Shown: positions 22,331-34,190 of the stretch, piece after piece
Layout: each line of letters begins with the position of its first letter
Position numbering within the stretch: position 1 is the stretch's first letter
Assembly: GCA_026122225.1 (NCBI GenBank)
Contig: JANEZZ010002681.1
Coordinates: 434,001-498,000, forward strand
Direction of reading: 5' to 3'
DNA length: 64,000 bases
DNA from: Heloderma charlesbogerti
Lineage: Eukaryota > Chordata > Lepidosauria > Squamata > Helodermatidae
The notes under the pieces: generated by a model
Seen by the model: the letters and a program-made list of their open reading frames with translations, nothing else
The model's database searches: none
What the model was told of the DNA's origin: nothing
Translations under genes and position numbers: made by a program

Positions 22331-24144
22331 TGGTACATTGGCCTGTAAGCCCTATACCTACAGGACTAAGCTGATCAATAGAGTTATAGTGAATACTGCT
22401 CCCAAGTTCCAATGGGGCACTAAGTTCTTTAGTTTATAAATATGGGTAATTCACACATCAGTTTTCCCACCAAAAAGTACTGGTGGGTTCTAATGTCATT
22501 CTTTGATCCAAACCAGTATTTTAGAATACCCCAATTTCCTAACAGGCTGGTCCATCCCAGGACGCTTACTAGAGTGAATGGATAAAGTAGTATGAATTTG
22601 TTGTTCCTGTCGGTTATTATACAGTATTCTACAGTAAGCAATTGCACTGTCTGGTTTTCAAACCATGCACAGCCCTCCCCCCCAATCCTTATATGTTTTC
22701 TCGGTGAGAAATTGTCTGTATTTACAACATTCAAGCTGTGAGTGCTCTATCCTTATGTAGTCAAAATGACACTGCACAGATACACGCAAGCGGGAGGGAT
22801 CAACAAGTTTGGGGAAACTCCAATGTTGGCAGATGTACAACCTCCCCCTTAAATTATTCCTAAGGGGGGAAAGGTTCTGTGCCCCCCCATAGCCAAATGA
22901 GATCTGAGCATGCTCAGTGGCCACTGATTGTCTGACTGTGGAATAATAACAATAACAATAGCAATAGCAATAATGGGAATCTGGGAGCAGGGAGTGGGAA
23001 TGGATTGGAGTGTCTAGCATACTGAGCAGAAGCACTCCATCTTGCTGGTTTTGTTGAAAGTCCTGCTTGTCTTCCTTAAAAGACAACTGGCCCACCACTA
23101 CTGAACTTCCCTTGTTATGTGCAGTGGCAAGAAAGGATTGGGTGCAGCCAGACAGGTTTGGCCAGTGCCCTGCATCATGAACTGTGCATCCCCTGAAGAT
23201 TTCCCTGTATCTTCTGCAGTAAGCTGGGACTTCTGTTCTCTGGCAGCATTCTGGGGTTTCATGATAGACAAATCAATGTGGAAAACATTTCTTGAAGTGA
23301 ACTAGGAAAATACTGTAGGCATCCAACTACCATAGAACAGTGAGTGTAACCATCAGATTTCCAAGCTGTTCAGAAACTGTTTCATTTAACTTTATTGGTT
23401 TCCTGTTCTGGTACAACATTGAAGCAAGGGTACTCCACCCCCACCCCCTTTTGGAACAGTATTCAAATAAGTTTTTAATGAGCTCCTTAATTAAAGGCTA
23501 ATTGAGGTGAATTCATTAAAGATTTCAAATCATTCTTATCAGGACGGTTCTGTGCTTAAGGTAAGCTTTAAATATTTGTTTCACCAAGCCTTGTTTGATC
23601 ATAAAATATGCCATGTTAAAATCTAATTGGAATTGGTATGTGCTTTTTTTCCCCCTTAGAGCCCTTTTGGGGCAGTTAACGTATGTAAATTTAATATGGA
23701 CCTAATATTGGTCTTCCAAGATAAAGAAGCAATGAAATAGCTGCTATGGGATATTATTTTGAGTGTGCTAGACATTTTTTTTTTAAAATCAAGGGTCTGT
23801 GGGGAAATGGTAATTATACAGAACCATTGTTAATCTCACAGTTCTGTTGCTGGTTCGAAAATCAAAATTTTTGTCTGGGGCTTCTTTCTTCTAATTGTAG
23901 TGTCCATACTAAACAGCAGGGCCATTTCAGCTAGGGAATATCACTACATGAAGACAGTGCATGCAGCCCAAACCTGTCATTGTCAGAACACTCAGACAGT
24001 TAATGAATGAGTGCATTAATTAATTAGCTGAATGTCTTTGTCAAGGACTATTTCTCTCATTAACGCTATTCTTTTACAAGATCAAAACAGAGTTGTTTGT
24101 TGTTATTTTTTTAACTTCACAGTGCTTGAATGACTATGTAATAG
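22331..24144. other. No gene recognised
   Basis: Contains a short AAC/AAT/AGC-type simple repeat near 22943-22975. No coding or RNA feature supported. Confidence 0.5.
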
Positions 24145-25385
24145 ACCATGGTATCCTCCTGAAAGGGGCTCCATGGGTTGGGTATTGGAGGCACCATGTT
24201 ACAGTGGTTCTGGTCCTACCCACAAGGTCCATTTCAGAAAGTAAGACTGGATGACTACTCTTTGACCCCTTGGCAACTGAGCTACAGGGTTCTGCAGGGT
24301 ACCATCTTGTCCCCAGTATTGTTTAACATCTATATGAAGCCACTACGAATGAGGATTTGGAGCAAAGTCCCATCATATGCTGATGGCACATAGCTCAATC
24401 TCCCCATGACCCCTGAATCAAATAAGGTTGTGCAAGTCCTGAATCAGTGCCTAAACTCAGTGATGGGATGGGTGACGGCCACTAAACTCAGGCTGAATCT
24501 TGACAAGATGGAGGCCCTGTGGGTGAGTGGTTATTGAGTTCAGGAGATAGGCTCATTGCTGTTCTGAATAGGGTTACACTCCCTGTGAAAAATCAGATTT
24601 ATAGTCTGGGGGTACTCCTGCATCCATCTCTGTTATTGGAGGCCCAAGTGGCCACAACAGCTCAGGGTGCCTTCTAACAGGTATGCCAGCTATGGCTACA
24701 GTGGTACAGGCATTAGTAACCTCAAGACTGGATTATTGCAATGCACTCTAGGTGAGGCTACCCTTACAGCTGCTCAGGAAACTGGAGCTAGTGCAGAATG
24801 TGGCAGCTCAACTGTTGCCGGGAGCTGCCCCTTTTCAGCATGCAACACCTTTGCTGAGGGAACTGCACTGGCTGCCTATTCGCTACCAGGCAAGGTTTAA
24901 GGAGTTATTATTGCTGTATAAAGCCTTAAACAACTGGGGACCAGGATATTTTAGAGAGCATCTTCTAAAGGGGGTTGGACTTGATGGTCTTGTAGCCCCC
25001 TTACAACCCTGCTATTCTGTGATTCTATGATTCTCCCTTGCCAGCCTGGCTAGTCACTGAGGTTATCATTTGAGACATTCCTGGTGGTTCCACATGGGCA
25101 TGCAGTCAGAGTAGAGAATACTGCCTCCTTCCCTGTAGATAGAATTCCCTGGCTGTTGATGTCAGGCAGGCATGTGTTTTGGTGCCTGGTGAAGACATTT
25201 TTATTTAAACAAGCCTTCCTTGACTGACCAGCCACAGTTTTATTGCTCTAATACCATTTTAAAGATTTTAATTCTGTATTTTGATTCTTTTTCACCCTTT
25301 CCTTCTTATTGCACATCACTAGGGAACTGTGTTAGATGGAGAGTGGTACATCGATCTTGTGAATAAATGAATGAATGAATTTTAA
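24145..25385 (+). mobile_element. L2-type LINE, RT domain to 3' end, degraded
   Basis: Frame pieces give L2-like RT motifs: VLQGTILSPVLFNIYMKPL at about 24290-24345, a YADG sequence where YADD is expected near 24378, then VATKLRLNLDKMEALWVS-like text with changes. Further on are NVAAQLLPGAAPFQHATPLL and RELHWLPIRYQARFKELLLL. The element ends at ATGAATGAATGAAT near 25385. Stops and frameshifts break it into several pieces. A CR1 tail interrupts it at 24967-25034. Confidence 0.85.
24967..25034 (+). mobile_element. CR1 LINE 3' tail inserted in L2
   Basis: GGGGTTGGACTTGATGG, AGCCCCCTTACAACCCTG and the terminal TTCTGTGATTCTATGATTCT are the last about 70 bp of CR1. The L2 sequence continues on both sides (FREHLL before, CTTGCCAGCCTGGCTAGTCA after). 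Confidence 0.8.
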
Positions 25386-26021
25386 AATCTATGTATTTGT
25401 GTTTTTATTCATACACATGTATCCATCCCAAATTTTGCTGGAGTGGATGCTGATGGTGGCTACTAGGTGTGTGCTTTGGATTCTGCCAAATTCTGAATCC
25501 CAAACCAAATCAGGCTGATTTGAACAGATTTGGGAGATAGCCAAAGCAAATTGGGGTTTCTTCAAAGTGAACCTGAATTGGAATTCTCCTGCAGATTTGT
25601 TAGCAATTCAAATTGGGAGGGACACAGAGACACAGGCATTGTGTCTGCCAAAATTTTATTATTTCTCTCCATAGAAGGAAAACTCCCAGGTGGGAAGAGA
25701 GGGAAGGCAGGGAGGGGATATGACTGACAGCTCTAGCTTTTAATCACAGTGTATGGTTTCACCAGGCTTCTCCAATCCTAATGATTTGGGGGCAGGGATG
25801 TTGAAGTAATATATCATATCGCAGGACTATTCCAGTGCTCAGTTATTTGGGGGGATCTTTGTGATGTTTTGAGAACAGGAACTGAAAAAAAAAAAGTTGG
25901 TGGAATCTGTGGGATCTGGGAGGGTGTAGCATTAGTGCTTGTTTGGAAAATGGAGCATATTCACGTCCTTCTGCCTTTGCCAGTGTATGCTTGACATCTA
26001 CCCCTGTCTTATTGCACTTTC
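25386..26021. other. No gene recognised; possible hAT-like end at 25465
   Basis: TAGGTGTGTGCTTTGG at about 25465 resembles a hAT-like terminus, but no partner end or target duplication was found. The rest is featureless. Confidence 0.35.
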
Positions 26022-26424
26022 TGTGGAATATGTGAATAAGCAAAACATGGTCAAAGTTCTCCAAATTCCATCCCAATGCTCATTCCAACTCTAGTCTGTA
26101 TCAGATTGCAAGCTTCCCCCCCACATGAAAATCTGTGCATATTTTCATGCATATTTTTCCAAATGTACTCATGAAGTGTGTGCATCTTTGAAATATATGC
26201 ATTCTTCTCCCATTGATTAAAGCATATTTGTGTGCATTTTTCAAAAGTACACATTTTTCCAAATATATGCATGCTGTTGAACACATTTTGTGGGGTCCAT
26301 GAATCATATTGCAAGCTCAGACTTCGACAGCAGATTGTGTCCAACTCCATGTTTGGTCTGGAAGGTGTGAAGTGGGTAAATCCTGATAAAAAATAAACTG
26401 AAACAAATTTCTCATACATCCCTA
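26022..26424. mobile_element. Non-autonomous hAT-like element, old copy
   Basis: The right end reads TTTCTCATACATCCCTA. The left end (TGTGGAATATGTGAATAAGC) corresponds to TAGGGATATGTGAATCAGC, the reverse complement of the right end of the element at 43725-45616. The interior shares the AT-rich CATATGCATTTTTCCAAA-type repeats with that element and with 36190-36477. No clear target duplication. Confidence 0.6.
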
Positions 26425-27723
26425 GCCATCAGGCAAAATATTAACTGGATACATAACATTGGCAAAAAGCGTGTTGCTCTAATTCTCACAACATATGAAG
26501 GCACTTGTATGAAAAGTCCTAGTATTAAAACTAAAACAAGATACAACCAAAAACCAGACCCTCCCCCTGGACACACATACAGATAGACTCATAAAATTAC
26601 TAAGAGTTCAGCAGCCCCTCCCCAGAAAATAAATCACAAAAACAGCCTGGACTCAGTGGCAGTGAAGATGACTTACTTTTCATTTAAAAACCTTCTTTAC
26701 CTGAGCAGGAAATCAGAAGATATGTTGGCTTCAGCCTTCACTGTCACAGGTCACTTTCCAACTATAGTGCTGTTGCAGTGAATTCTGAATTCTACCCACC
26801 TCTCAATAGTTGCCATAATGATCTTGCTTTATTTGTATGATCACATATTGTGATATGAAGCAGATGTAACTCCTGATTATTCATCAGCTCTTTGCTTTGC
26901 TTTGCTTTCAGCTTGCTTCAGCCTCAACTCCTTGACAAGATCAGATCATCAAGTGATTTGAAGAGATTGTTTCTCATGAGAATTTTGTCATAGTGAGTCC
27001 TTGAATCGAGACACATTTCTAGAACATTCCAGGGCTTCATGTCAATCGGTTGGCCTACTGGAATAATTGATGGGATCACATCACATATGTCTTGATATCA
27101 CATTAAAAACATGCTCTGGCCCACATCACGTATGAGTGAGTCCCTTTTCATTTATTTTTTCCATCACATTTCTCTTCCCCCTTTCCACATTGTTGAGACT
27201 GAGAGCAACAAATGCTGACAGCGCAGCCATCCTTTCCTTTCATTTGATGTGCTTGAGACTGAGCCATACTTCATTAAAATAGGAGGCATCCCTGCAGCTG
27301 ATATAAGGGGAGGAGATTTTCACTGTGGCACTGGCAGTAGAAGCCCAACAGAGTGAAATATTATTGGTAACAGATCCATCAATTCCATCCTGCACTGGCC
27401 TTGTCTTAAGACAGATAGCTCTGCATTGTGGCCTTCCTTGATCTCATTTCAGAGATTTCCAAGGTACGATTCTGCTACTGATCAGCACTATTAGAAATTG
27501 GCATCTTGATCAACAGGGTGGATCAGAAATAGCTGATAAGGTCAACTGATTGGGGTAGTAGTAACAGTCGTTTTATGAAAGTTGTGGCATTGCTGGGTAC
27601 TTGCTGAGAGACCCACAGTCCAGTAAGAGGGGGACACTGGTGACTTTGAGAGCTTCCTGCTCTGCTCCTCATCCTCCTTGCTTTTGTGATATGTGATATG
27701 TCTGTGATCATGCAAGCAGTGAC
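26425..27723. other. No gene recognised
   Basis: No family resemblance in any frame and no repeat recognised. Confidence 0.45.
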
Positions 27724-27897
27724 ATGGGCGAGGAGACGGAGCAGGAGCCCTCAGATACTAATGAGGACGAATGTCATAGAAATCTGCAATGGGATCCAAT
27801 GCATTTGGATTTCTATGAAGTTGACCCACAGATCCTGCAGCAGACTGGCTTTTCCCAAGTCACACGAATTCTGCAGACTGGTGGACTGTTTATTATT
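27724..27897 (+). other. Unidentified open frame with protein-like composition
   Basis: About 58 codons from an ATG in GTGACATGGGCGAGG. The peptide is acidic and varied (MGEETEQEPSDTNEDECH..., later FYEVDPQILQQTGFSQVTR) before it runs into the low-complexity TAG/CTC tracts. The composition looks more protein-like than neighbouring frames. I do not recognise it; it could be a transposon or host-gene fragment, or chance. Confidence 0.25.
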
Positions 27898-27909
27898 TTT
27901 ATTTTTATA

Positions 27910-27972
27910 TTAGTAGTAGTAGTAGTAGTAGTAGTATTCTCCTCCTCCTCTTCCTCCTCCTCCTCCTCTTCT
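27910..27972. repeat. (TAG)n and (CTC)n microsatellites
   Basis: Adjacent trinucleotide tracts: TAG repeats at 27910-27936, then CTC/TCC repeats at 27939-27972. Confidence 0.9.
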
Positions 27973-28136
27973 CTGGAATTTTACAGAAATGCAGTCATAG
28001 AAAAATATGTAAACCAAACCAAACAAACAAAGCCCAGCCAAAAATGGGTATTACCCCATAGGCTAAAACATGAAAATGCACATGAGGGGCAGGATTTGTG
28101 CCATGTGTGTGCGTGCACATTTTTGCAAGTGCAAAT

Positions 28137-28275
28137 TTGTTCAAAGGCAAATTTGTGCAAATTTTGGAAAGGGGGGGCGCTAATTCCGTCAATAAGTGGA
28201 CGATGGAACAAAGGCCATCTGACAGTCTGTGAAATGCAGATGGAACTGTTTTTACAAAATCCATACATCCCTACT
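28137..28275. mobile_element. hAT-like element end (K/N family), partial
   Basis: The right end ACAAAATCCATACATCCCTA, read on the minus strand, starts TAGGGATGTATGG. It continues with the AACAGTTCCATCTGCATTTC, TGTCAGATGG and TTTGTTCCATCG pattern shared with 52640-53097, 57204-57596 and 43448-43690. It abuts the L2 sequence that follows, suggesting insertion into that L2. The left end was not located. Confidence 0.55.
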
Positions 28276-28650
28276 AAGGGGAGGGCCTTTTCAGTGGTAG
28301 CACCCCAAGTGGGGAATGCTTTTCCCAGAGAGGCTCTCTTGGTGCCTATGTCATGGTCTTTTCAGTATCAAGTGAATATCTATTTTCCCAGGAGTTTTAG
28401 TCTTTTCATTAAAAGAAAGAAAGAAAAGCGGTTAGTGAATTTTAAGATCCTTGCACTGCTGCTGGCTTTTACTTTGTTTTTGTTTTTTATTCTAGTTTTG
28501 TTCTGCTTTAAACGTTTAAATGTTTTTGGATGATATTTTATTGTTCTATTATAATTGTTCTGTTATATTGTTCTGGGAACCACCCAGGGAGATTTGGCTA
28601 GTGAGTGGTATAGAGGTAAAATGAAATGGAATGGAATGAATGAATGAATA
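28276..28650 (+). mobile_element. L2-type LINE 3' end
   Basis: Encodes GRAFSVVAPQVGNAFPREAL followed by LVPMSWSFQYQVNIYFPRSF, a diverged L2 ORF2 C-terminus. The 3' end reads GAACCACCCAGGGAGATTTG, GAGTGGTATAGAGG, then ATGAATGAATGAAT. Frames are partly degraded. Confidence 0.7.
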
Positions 28651-28959
28651 ATAAAATAAATTCAACTTGCATTCTGCTCTCTCACTGGTGGTTGTGCAGA
28701 TTGGACCCAGAGGGAGAGGACAAGCCATGGTGACAATGGCAAATAGGTGGTGGGATCACTCAGAGAGGAGGGGACACTGAAGGCATATTGCCAAAGCCCC
28801 CCCCCAACTGAAGGCAGCACTGTGTAGTAGTCACATTTATCATTACTGGCTTTCTTTTTCAAGAAAATTTAAAATGACTGACACCTGGCCATTAAAACAA
28901 CCATAGAAAAATATAACACGTTGCAAAAAAAGAAAAAGAAAAAAAAGAGAGGAAATTAT

Positions 28960-29360
28960 GGAGAAGTAACAATCACAGTACTACGGTTCAACAGAACACA
29001 TTCATAAGCAGGTCTCTGTTTTAAACCATCACTGAAAGGCTTCCCCAGCCCCCCAAAAAGAAGAAGAAAAAAGAAGAAGACACCAAACAACAGAAAGTGA
29101 GCACTGACGGGGGTCTGGCCGGCTTTCCTAAGTAGGACATTCCCCAACGAAGGTGTGGCAACAGATAAGGTCCTATCTCTTGTACTCAGCCACTGAACCT
29201 TAGACAGCAAGAGGACACAGAACAGGACCTCTGGTGTTGATCTGAATTCATAGGAGAGTATATGCAGGAGGAGGTTGTCCTTCAAGTGCTCTGCTCCAAG
29301 CCAATTAGGAACATGGCATGTTTTCAAAAGCTGGTTGCACTGGATTAGTAAAAATGGGGA
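28960..29360 (-). mobile_element. Possible L2-like LINE remnant
   Basis: The minus-strand frame contains DRTLSVATPSLGNVLLRKAG, which resembles the L2 C-terminal motif RAFSVAAPALWNSLPREV. Weak similarity by eye only. Confidence 0.35.
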
Positions 29361-30085
29361 GGGGGAGGGGAACCCCACACTGGGGTAAATAAGGGGGGGT
29401 ATTATGTATTGTAGTCCCGTGAGTTTCAGACCCAGCTGGTCCTTTGTCAGGTAAAACCAGGAAGAGGAAAATGTCAGAGTTGGAGATGGTGACTCATTAA
29501 GTTTCTATGCATAGGAGGTTAAATAGTCAGCATCTCCAAATATGCATTTTTTTCTTCTTTCTGAAATGTTCGAATGAAGGACCAGTAGGGCCCAAATACT
29601 ACAATAAATACATATCTTTCCCCTGTCATTTACCCAAATTTTCCACATTTTTGTTTGCCTCTTTTGGGATTCCCTAATTGTTGTTGTTGTCTGTTTGTTC
29701 GTTTGTTTGTTTGCTTGTTTCTTATGCACTGGATTTGCCTGTGTTCTCAAGAGATACTGGCAGGCTCAGAAGTATAGTTACTGAAGGGAAGATCAGCACT
29801 TCTGTATTGATATATTAAGGCTTATACTTACGTTTCTATTGTCATGTGGAAGCCTTCACACATACATCCACACATGCAAAAACTCCCCCTGGGCAGATGT
29901 TTGCACTATATGAGTGGATGCCAGGAGTGGGGCTAATCAGCACAGGCAGCTTTGTGAACATGGCTTCTTGCCACGGCCCCACTCTTTGCTCATGCATGGG
30001 AGAGGTATGCTTTCCATATACAGTGTGACAAGATCACAATGCTTGCCATGTGGAGTTTATATTAATGTGTATATGTGTTTGCTGT
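29361..30085. other. No gene recognised
   Basis: Includes a TTGT/GTTT-type simple repeat at about 29680-29722. Nothing else supported. Confidence 0.5.
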
Positions 30086-30235
30086 GTTAAATAGAACCCA
30101 GGTAAGTTAGGGTTAATGCTTTGGTAGAAAGTGAGTGAAAGGTGGGAGGGGTTTGTGTGTGTGAGAGGGGGGGGGCAGGAGGGAGAGGGAGAGATGAGAC
30201 TGAGTTTATAAAAGGAAGGAGCTGACAGTTATTTC
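30086..30235 (+). repeat. LTR-like dispersed repeat, left part
   Basis: Matches 6244-6390 (AACCCAGGTAAG, AGTGAGTGAAAGGTG, TATA-like TTTATAAAAGG, GAGCTGACAG). The CR1 insertion that follows interrupts it. The right part resumes at 31866. Confidence 0.45.
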
Positions 30236-30822
30236 ATAGAATCATAGAATAGTAGGGTTGGAAGGGACCTACAAGGCCATCGAGTCCAATCCCCCCTGCT
30301 CAATGCAGGAATCCAAGTCAGAGCATCCCTGACAGATGGCTGTCCAGCCTCGTCTTGAATGCCTCCAGTGTGGGAGAGCCCACCACCTCCCTAGGTAATT
30401 GGTTCCACTGCTGTATTGCTCTAACAGTCAGGAAGTTTTTCCTGATGTTCAGCTGGAATCTGGCTTCCTGTCACTTGAGCCCATTATTCCATGTCCTGCA
30501 CTCTGGGATGATCAAGAAGAGATCCTGGCCTTCCTCTCTGTGACAACCTTTCAAGTACTTGAAGAGCGCTATCCTATCTCCACTCAGTCTTCTCTTCTCA
30601 AGGCTAAACATGCCCAGTTCTTTCAGTCTCTCTTCATAGCGCTTTGTTTCCAGTCCCCTGATCATCTTTGTTGCCCTGCTCTGAACCCTCTCCAGTTTGT
30701 CTGCATCCTTCTTAAAGTGTGGTGCCCAGAACTGGACACAGTACTCCAGATGAGGCCTAAGCAGTGCTGAGTAGAGGGAAACTAGTACTTCCCGGGATTT
30801 GGAAGCTATGCTTCTATGAATG
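30236..30822 (-). mobile_element. CR1 LINE, 3' part (minus strand)
   Basis: The left edge TCATAGAATCATAGAATAGT is the reverse complement of the CR1 3' terminal repeat. The minus-strand frame encodes [35 protein letters not shown] and [19 protein letters not shown], the CR1 ORF2 C-terminal region. The rest of the element is at 31642-31865, because a palindromic hAT-like element (30823-31641) landed inside it. Confidence 0.92.
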
Positions 30823-31641
30823 TAGGGATGTCGGAGAATTTCTCCACGAATCTCTGGGAGGCCGAATGCCAACGCATTCAGCCCCCCAAAATTGGTGGAG
30901 AAATGGTCCGCCCCCCCCGGGATGGGACTTACCTTTGTCAAATATCCCTGCCGGCGGCGGCTCCAGGCGGCGGTTCGGCAGCGGTGGCGGCAGCCGGTCT
31001 TCCGACCGGCTGCCGCCGCTGCCATTTCCAAGTAAAATAACAACAACAACAACAAACGTGATAGGCTACGTAAAGATTTACATAGACTATCATGGCTAGA
31101 TTTTCAAAAAACACCGTGATAGGCTACGTCAATGTTTATGTAGCCTATCACGGCTGACTTTGGGGGGGGGAAGCGTGTATGCAAATGGCGGCGCCCATGG
31201 GCGCCGCCATTTGCGTTCCTTATTTGGGCACATGTAGTCTATGTAAACATGTAGTCTATGTAAACGTTGCCCTTATTTTTGCTGTAGTCTACGTAAATGT
31301 TTACGTAGACTACATGTGCCTAAATAAGGAACACAAATGGCGGCGCCCATGGGCGCCGCCATTTGCGTACGCTTTTTTTTTCCCCCAAAGTCAGCCGTGA
31401 TAGGCTATGTAAACATTTAGGTAGCCTATCACGGCTGACTGCAGGGACACAAATGGCGGCGGCTATGGCCGTCGCCATTTACGTCCTGGCAGGAGACGAG
31501 ATTCGTGGCCAGAGGGACGGGGCGCCTCCCCCCCGCCAGAATTTCGGCTGGAGGGACGGGGCGCCTCCCCCCCGGCCAGAATTTCGGGGGGAGGGACGGA
31601 GCACGCTGCGGTACCAGGTAAGGGACTTTCGTCCATCCCTA
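30823..31641. mobile_element. Element A: palindromic hAT-like element inside CR1
   Basis: Ends TAGGGATG and CATCCCTA. The interrupted CR1 reads across the ends: TATGAATG lies before the element and TTAATG after it, and an uninterrupted CR1 reads TATTAATG there, giving a 6-8 bp target duplication. The core holds palindromes of the TGATAGGCTACGTAAA type, an ATGGCGGCGCCCATGGGCGC hairpin pair and TAGTCTACGT units. Motifs ACTTACC (30927-30933) and GGTAAGG (31617-31623) point outward. No transposase. Confidence 0.88.
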
Positions 31642-31865
31642 TTAATGCAGCCCAAAATAGCATTTGCCTTTTTTGCAGCCACATCACATTGTTGGCTCAT
31701 ATTCAGCTTGTGATCGACAACAATTCCAAGATCCTTCTCACTTGTAGTGTTGTTGAGCCACATATCCCCCATCTTGTAACTGTGCATTTGGTTTCTTTTT
31801 CCTAGGTGCAGAACTTGGCATTTATCCCTATTAAATGTCATTCTGTTGTTTTCTAATCTCCATTT
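31642..31865 (-). mobile_element. CR1 LINE, upstream part (minus strand)
   Basis: Continues the CR1 frame from 30822: FNRDKCQVLHLGKRNQMHSY, EKDLGIVVDHKLNMSQQCD and [13 protein letters not shown]. The 5' truncation is near 31865. Together with 30236-30822 this is one CR1 copy of about 810 bp. Confidence 0.9.
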
Positions 31866-32225
31866 GGTTAGATGGAGATAGGGTTTGGAGATAGGGTTTG
31901 ATGAAGTTACATCTAGATAGTGTGGTTGTGACAGTCAGACTTAGAAGGGGTATTGTAGGCAGGGAAAGACCAAGAATGGAGTGATTAATTATACGATATA
32001 ACATCTCTTGTATGAAATAAACTTTAATTTGTTTGTTTTAAAATGATAAAATCCCACGTTTTGTTAATCTTTCTGTGCTACCAAGAGGATTCATATTTCC
32101 TGGATACTTCTCCTGGTTGGGTAAAGAGAACTAATTAGGCATATTATTGAGTATCTCTTTTAACCTGGTGAATATAGGGGCTGAAGCTTGTGGGATAGTG
32201 AGGACAGCTGAGCTGTCCCAAAATG
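31866..32225 (+). repeat. LTR-like dispersed repeat, right part
   Basis: Contains an AATAAACTTTAATTTG polyadenylation-like signal. The segment GAGAACTAATTAG...GAAGCTTGTGGGA...AGCTGTCCCAAA matches 6774-6860. The LTR interpretation is inference. Confidence 0.4.
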
Positions 32226-33942
32226 GAAGCAGACAGACTGGAGGGAGGGTTACGTCACATACAGCTAGTGATTTCTAGGGATGTTCCAAGTATGTAAGAT
32301 TGTCTCTAATTTTTGATCTGTGAAATGCTGTATGGTAGGATGCCTCAACTGTCAGTTACTCAGGATAGTCCTTCTTTTCTGGTCCCTCCCCGTATTAAAC
32401 CATTGTTCCTGCTTTGTATTTTTGAGAGATTTTTGAGATTTCTTTTAAAATTGTATGTATATATGTATATGTATTTATTCTCCTTTATACCACTTTATAC
32501 ACTAAAATCTCTAAGCAGTTCACAATACATATATAACGAAGTATAAAACCAATGCAGAAACAATATAGAACAATATTAATTAATTAATTAATTAAAAATA
32601 GATTTTCTTAGTGGACTTTCCAAAGCTACCATTCTTTGGAGTTTGCAAAGCTCCCTGCCTCCTGCCCTCTCTGCTCCAAATCCCACTCTCTACATTATTT
32701 TCTGCTGGAAAAGCAGCCATTGGGGTTTTTCATTTCACCAACAAGTAGTACTATTTTATTGACTATTTGGATTTTGTACTTTACGTTTATATCCTTTTTA
32801 TAATGCTAGATTTAAATTACATAAGACCAGATGCAGTGACTGCTAAGTAGTGTCTGAGCTACTAAAATAAAAAGAAGATAATTATTTTTAGTAAAGGTTG
32901 TGACTATTATATTCTTAAATGCACAGGGGGATAGGTGGAACTCTCTTGCTTACACACCAATTATTTTCAACTCTTTCAAGATAACAAAGGTAAAAATGCC
33001 ATTGTGAAATTCTACAGACCTTGAGGAAAACACATAATGCTATCACCATAACATGGTGAAATATTTCCATTGCTGCTTTACAAATCATCTAAAATCAGTA
33101 GACTTATTTTTAATTGCTATTTGCCCCCCACACACTTTTATTTGTTTCTCCTTCTGTAAGACTCCATCATTTTAACAAGGCCCAAAGATAATGAAGAGCT
33201 ATTGTCAATGTATTTGGCTGGATGTTAGCCCAATCCAAAAGGATGCAGGTGTACAACAATGCCTTTAAAACATAGCTCTCCAACAGTCCACTTCTCCCTA
33301 TTTATCAGGGACAGTCCCTATTTTCTTGTCCTTGACCTTAAATCTTAAATCACTATCTCTTCTTTGTCCCTCTCTCCTCTGCCCTCCTTTGCAGAATATC
33401 TTGTCAAGTTTTTATAAGGGATGATGTAAAAGCCAGAATGAACAGGCCCAAATGGCACCTTTTTTTTTTTTTTGAAAAATGACAAAAACAATGGCATGTG
33501 TTAGAGACCCTTGGAAACAATATTTTGGGACTGGAACCCTTGCAATATTATATTATTATTAACCCCATAATGCCCCTATTATTAACCCATCCAGAACAGA
33601 ATGGAATAGCCTGGAATCCCATCTTCCAAGTGAACCAAACCAATTCAACAGTCGTTTATGACTAGATGGGACATGGGAGTGATGCAGTAAGCCATAAACA
33701 AACATTCTTAGAATGAAAAGTCATCTTTAATGTCCATTACAATAATATAACAGGATCAATACAGCCCAAAACATTACAATAATGTGCCTTTAACTCTTAG
33801 CCCTACCTAGTAACATTTGACATCATCAAATGAAATATGTCAATTACTAAACTTACCATAGTTATATTTGGCTAATTTGCCACTGAAAATAATTTGAGCA
33901 TGTAGCCCTTATCTTTCCCTATGTAAGTTTTACATTGTACAC
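32226..33942. other. No gene recognised
   Basis: AT-rich. A (TTAA)n-type run sits at about 32574-32598 and a T tract near 33460. No coding, RNA or mobile feature supported. Confidence 0.5.
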
Positions 33943-34190
33943 TTGTTATTTCAGGAAGCCTTCCTTGAGTGACATTGACTGCCCAGTCACTGAGGTCATC
34001 AGAGGGCATGGTCCTGGTGGTTCCTCATGGCCTGAATAGAGTCCAGCAGGAGAAGAGCCTTCAGGGTGGTGGTCCCCTTCCTTTGGAATTCTCTGCCTTT
34101 GGAGGGAAAATGTTGTGTTGCTTCCGGTGCATCCTGAAAACATTGTTATTTCAGGAAGCCTTCCTTGAGTGACTGGCCATGGTATTTATC
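33943..34190 (+). mobile_element. L2-like 3' fragment with internal direct repeat
   Basis: Shares GTCACTGAGGTCATCAGA, CCTGGTGGTTCC and CTTTGGAATTCTCTGCC with the C-terminal part of the L2 copies. A 31-bp segment (TTGTTATTTCAGGAAGCC + TTCCTTGAGTGAC) occurs at 33943-33973 and again at 34143-34173. Frames are broken. Confidence 0.6.
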
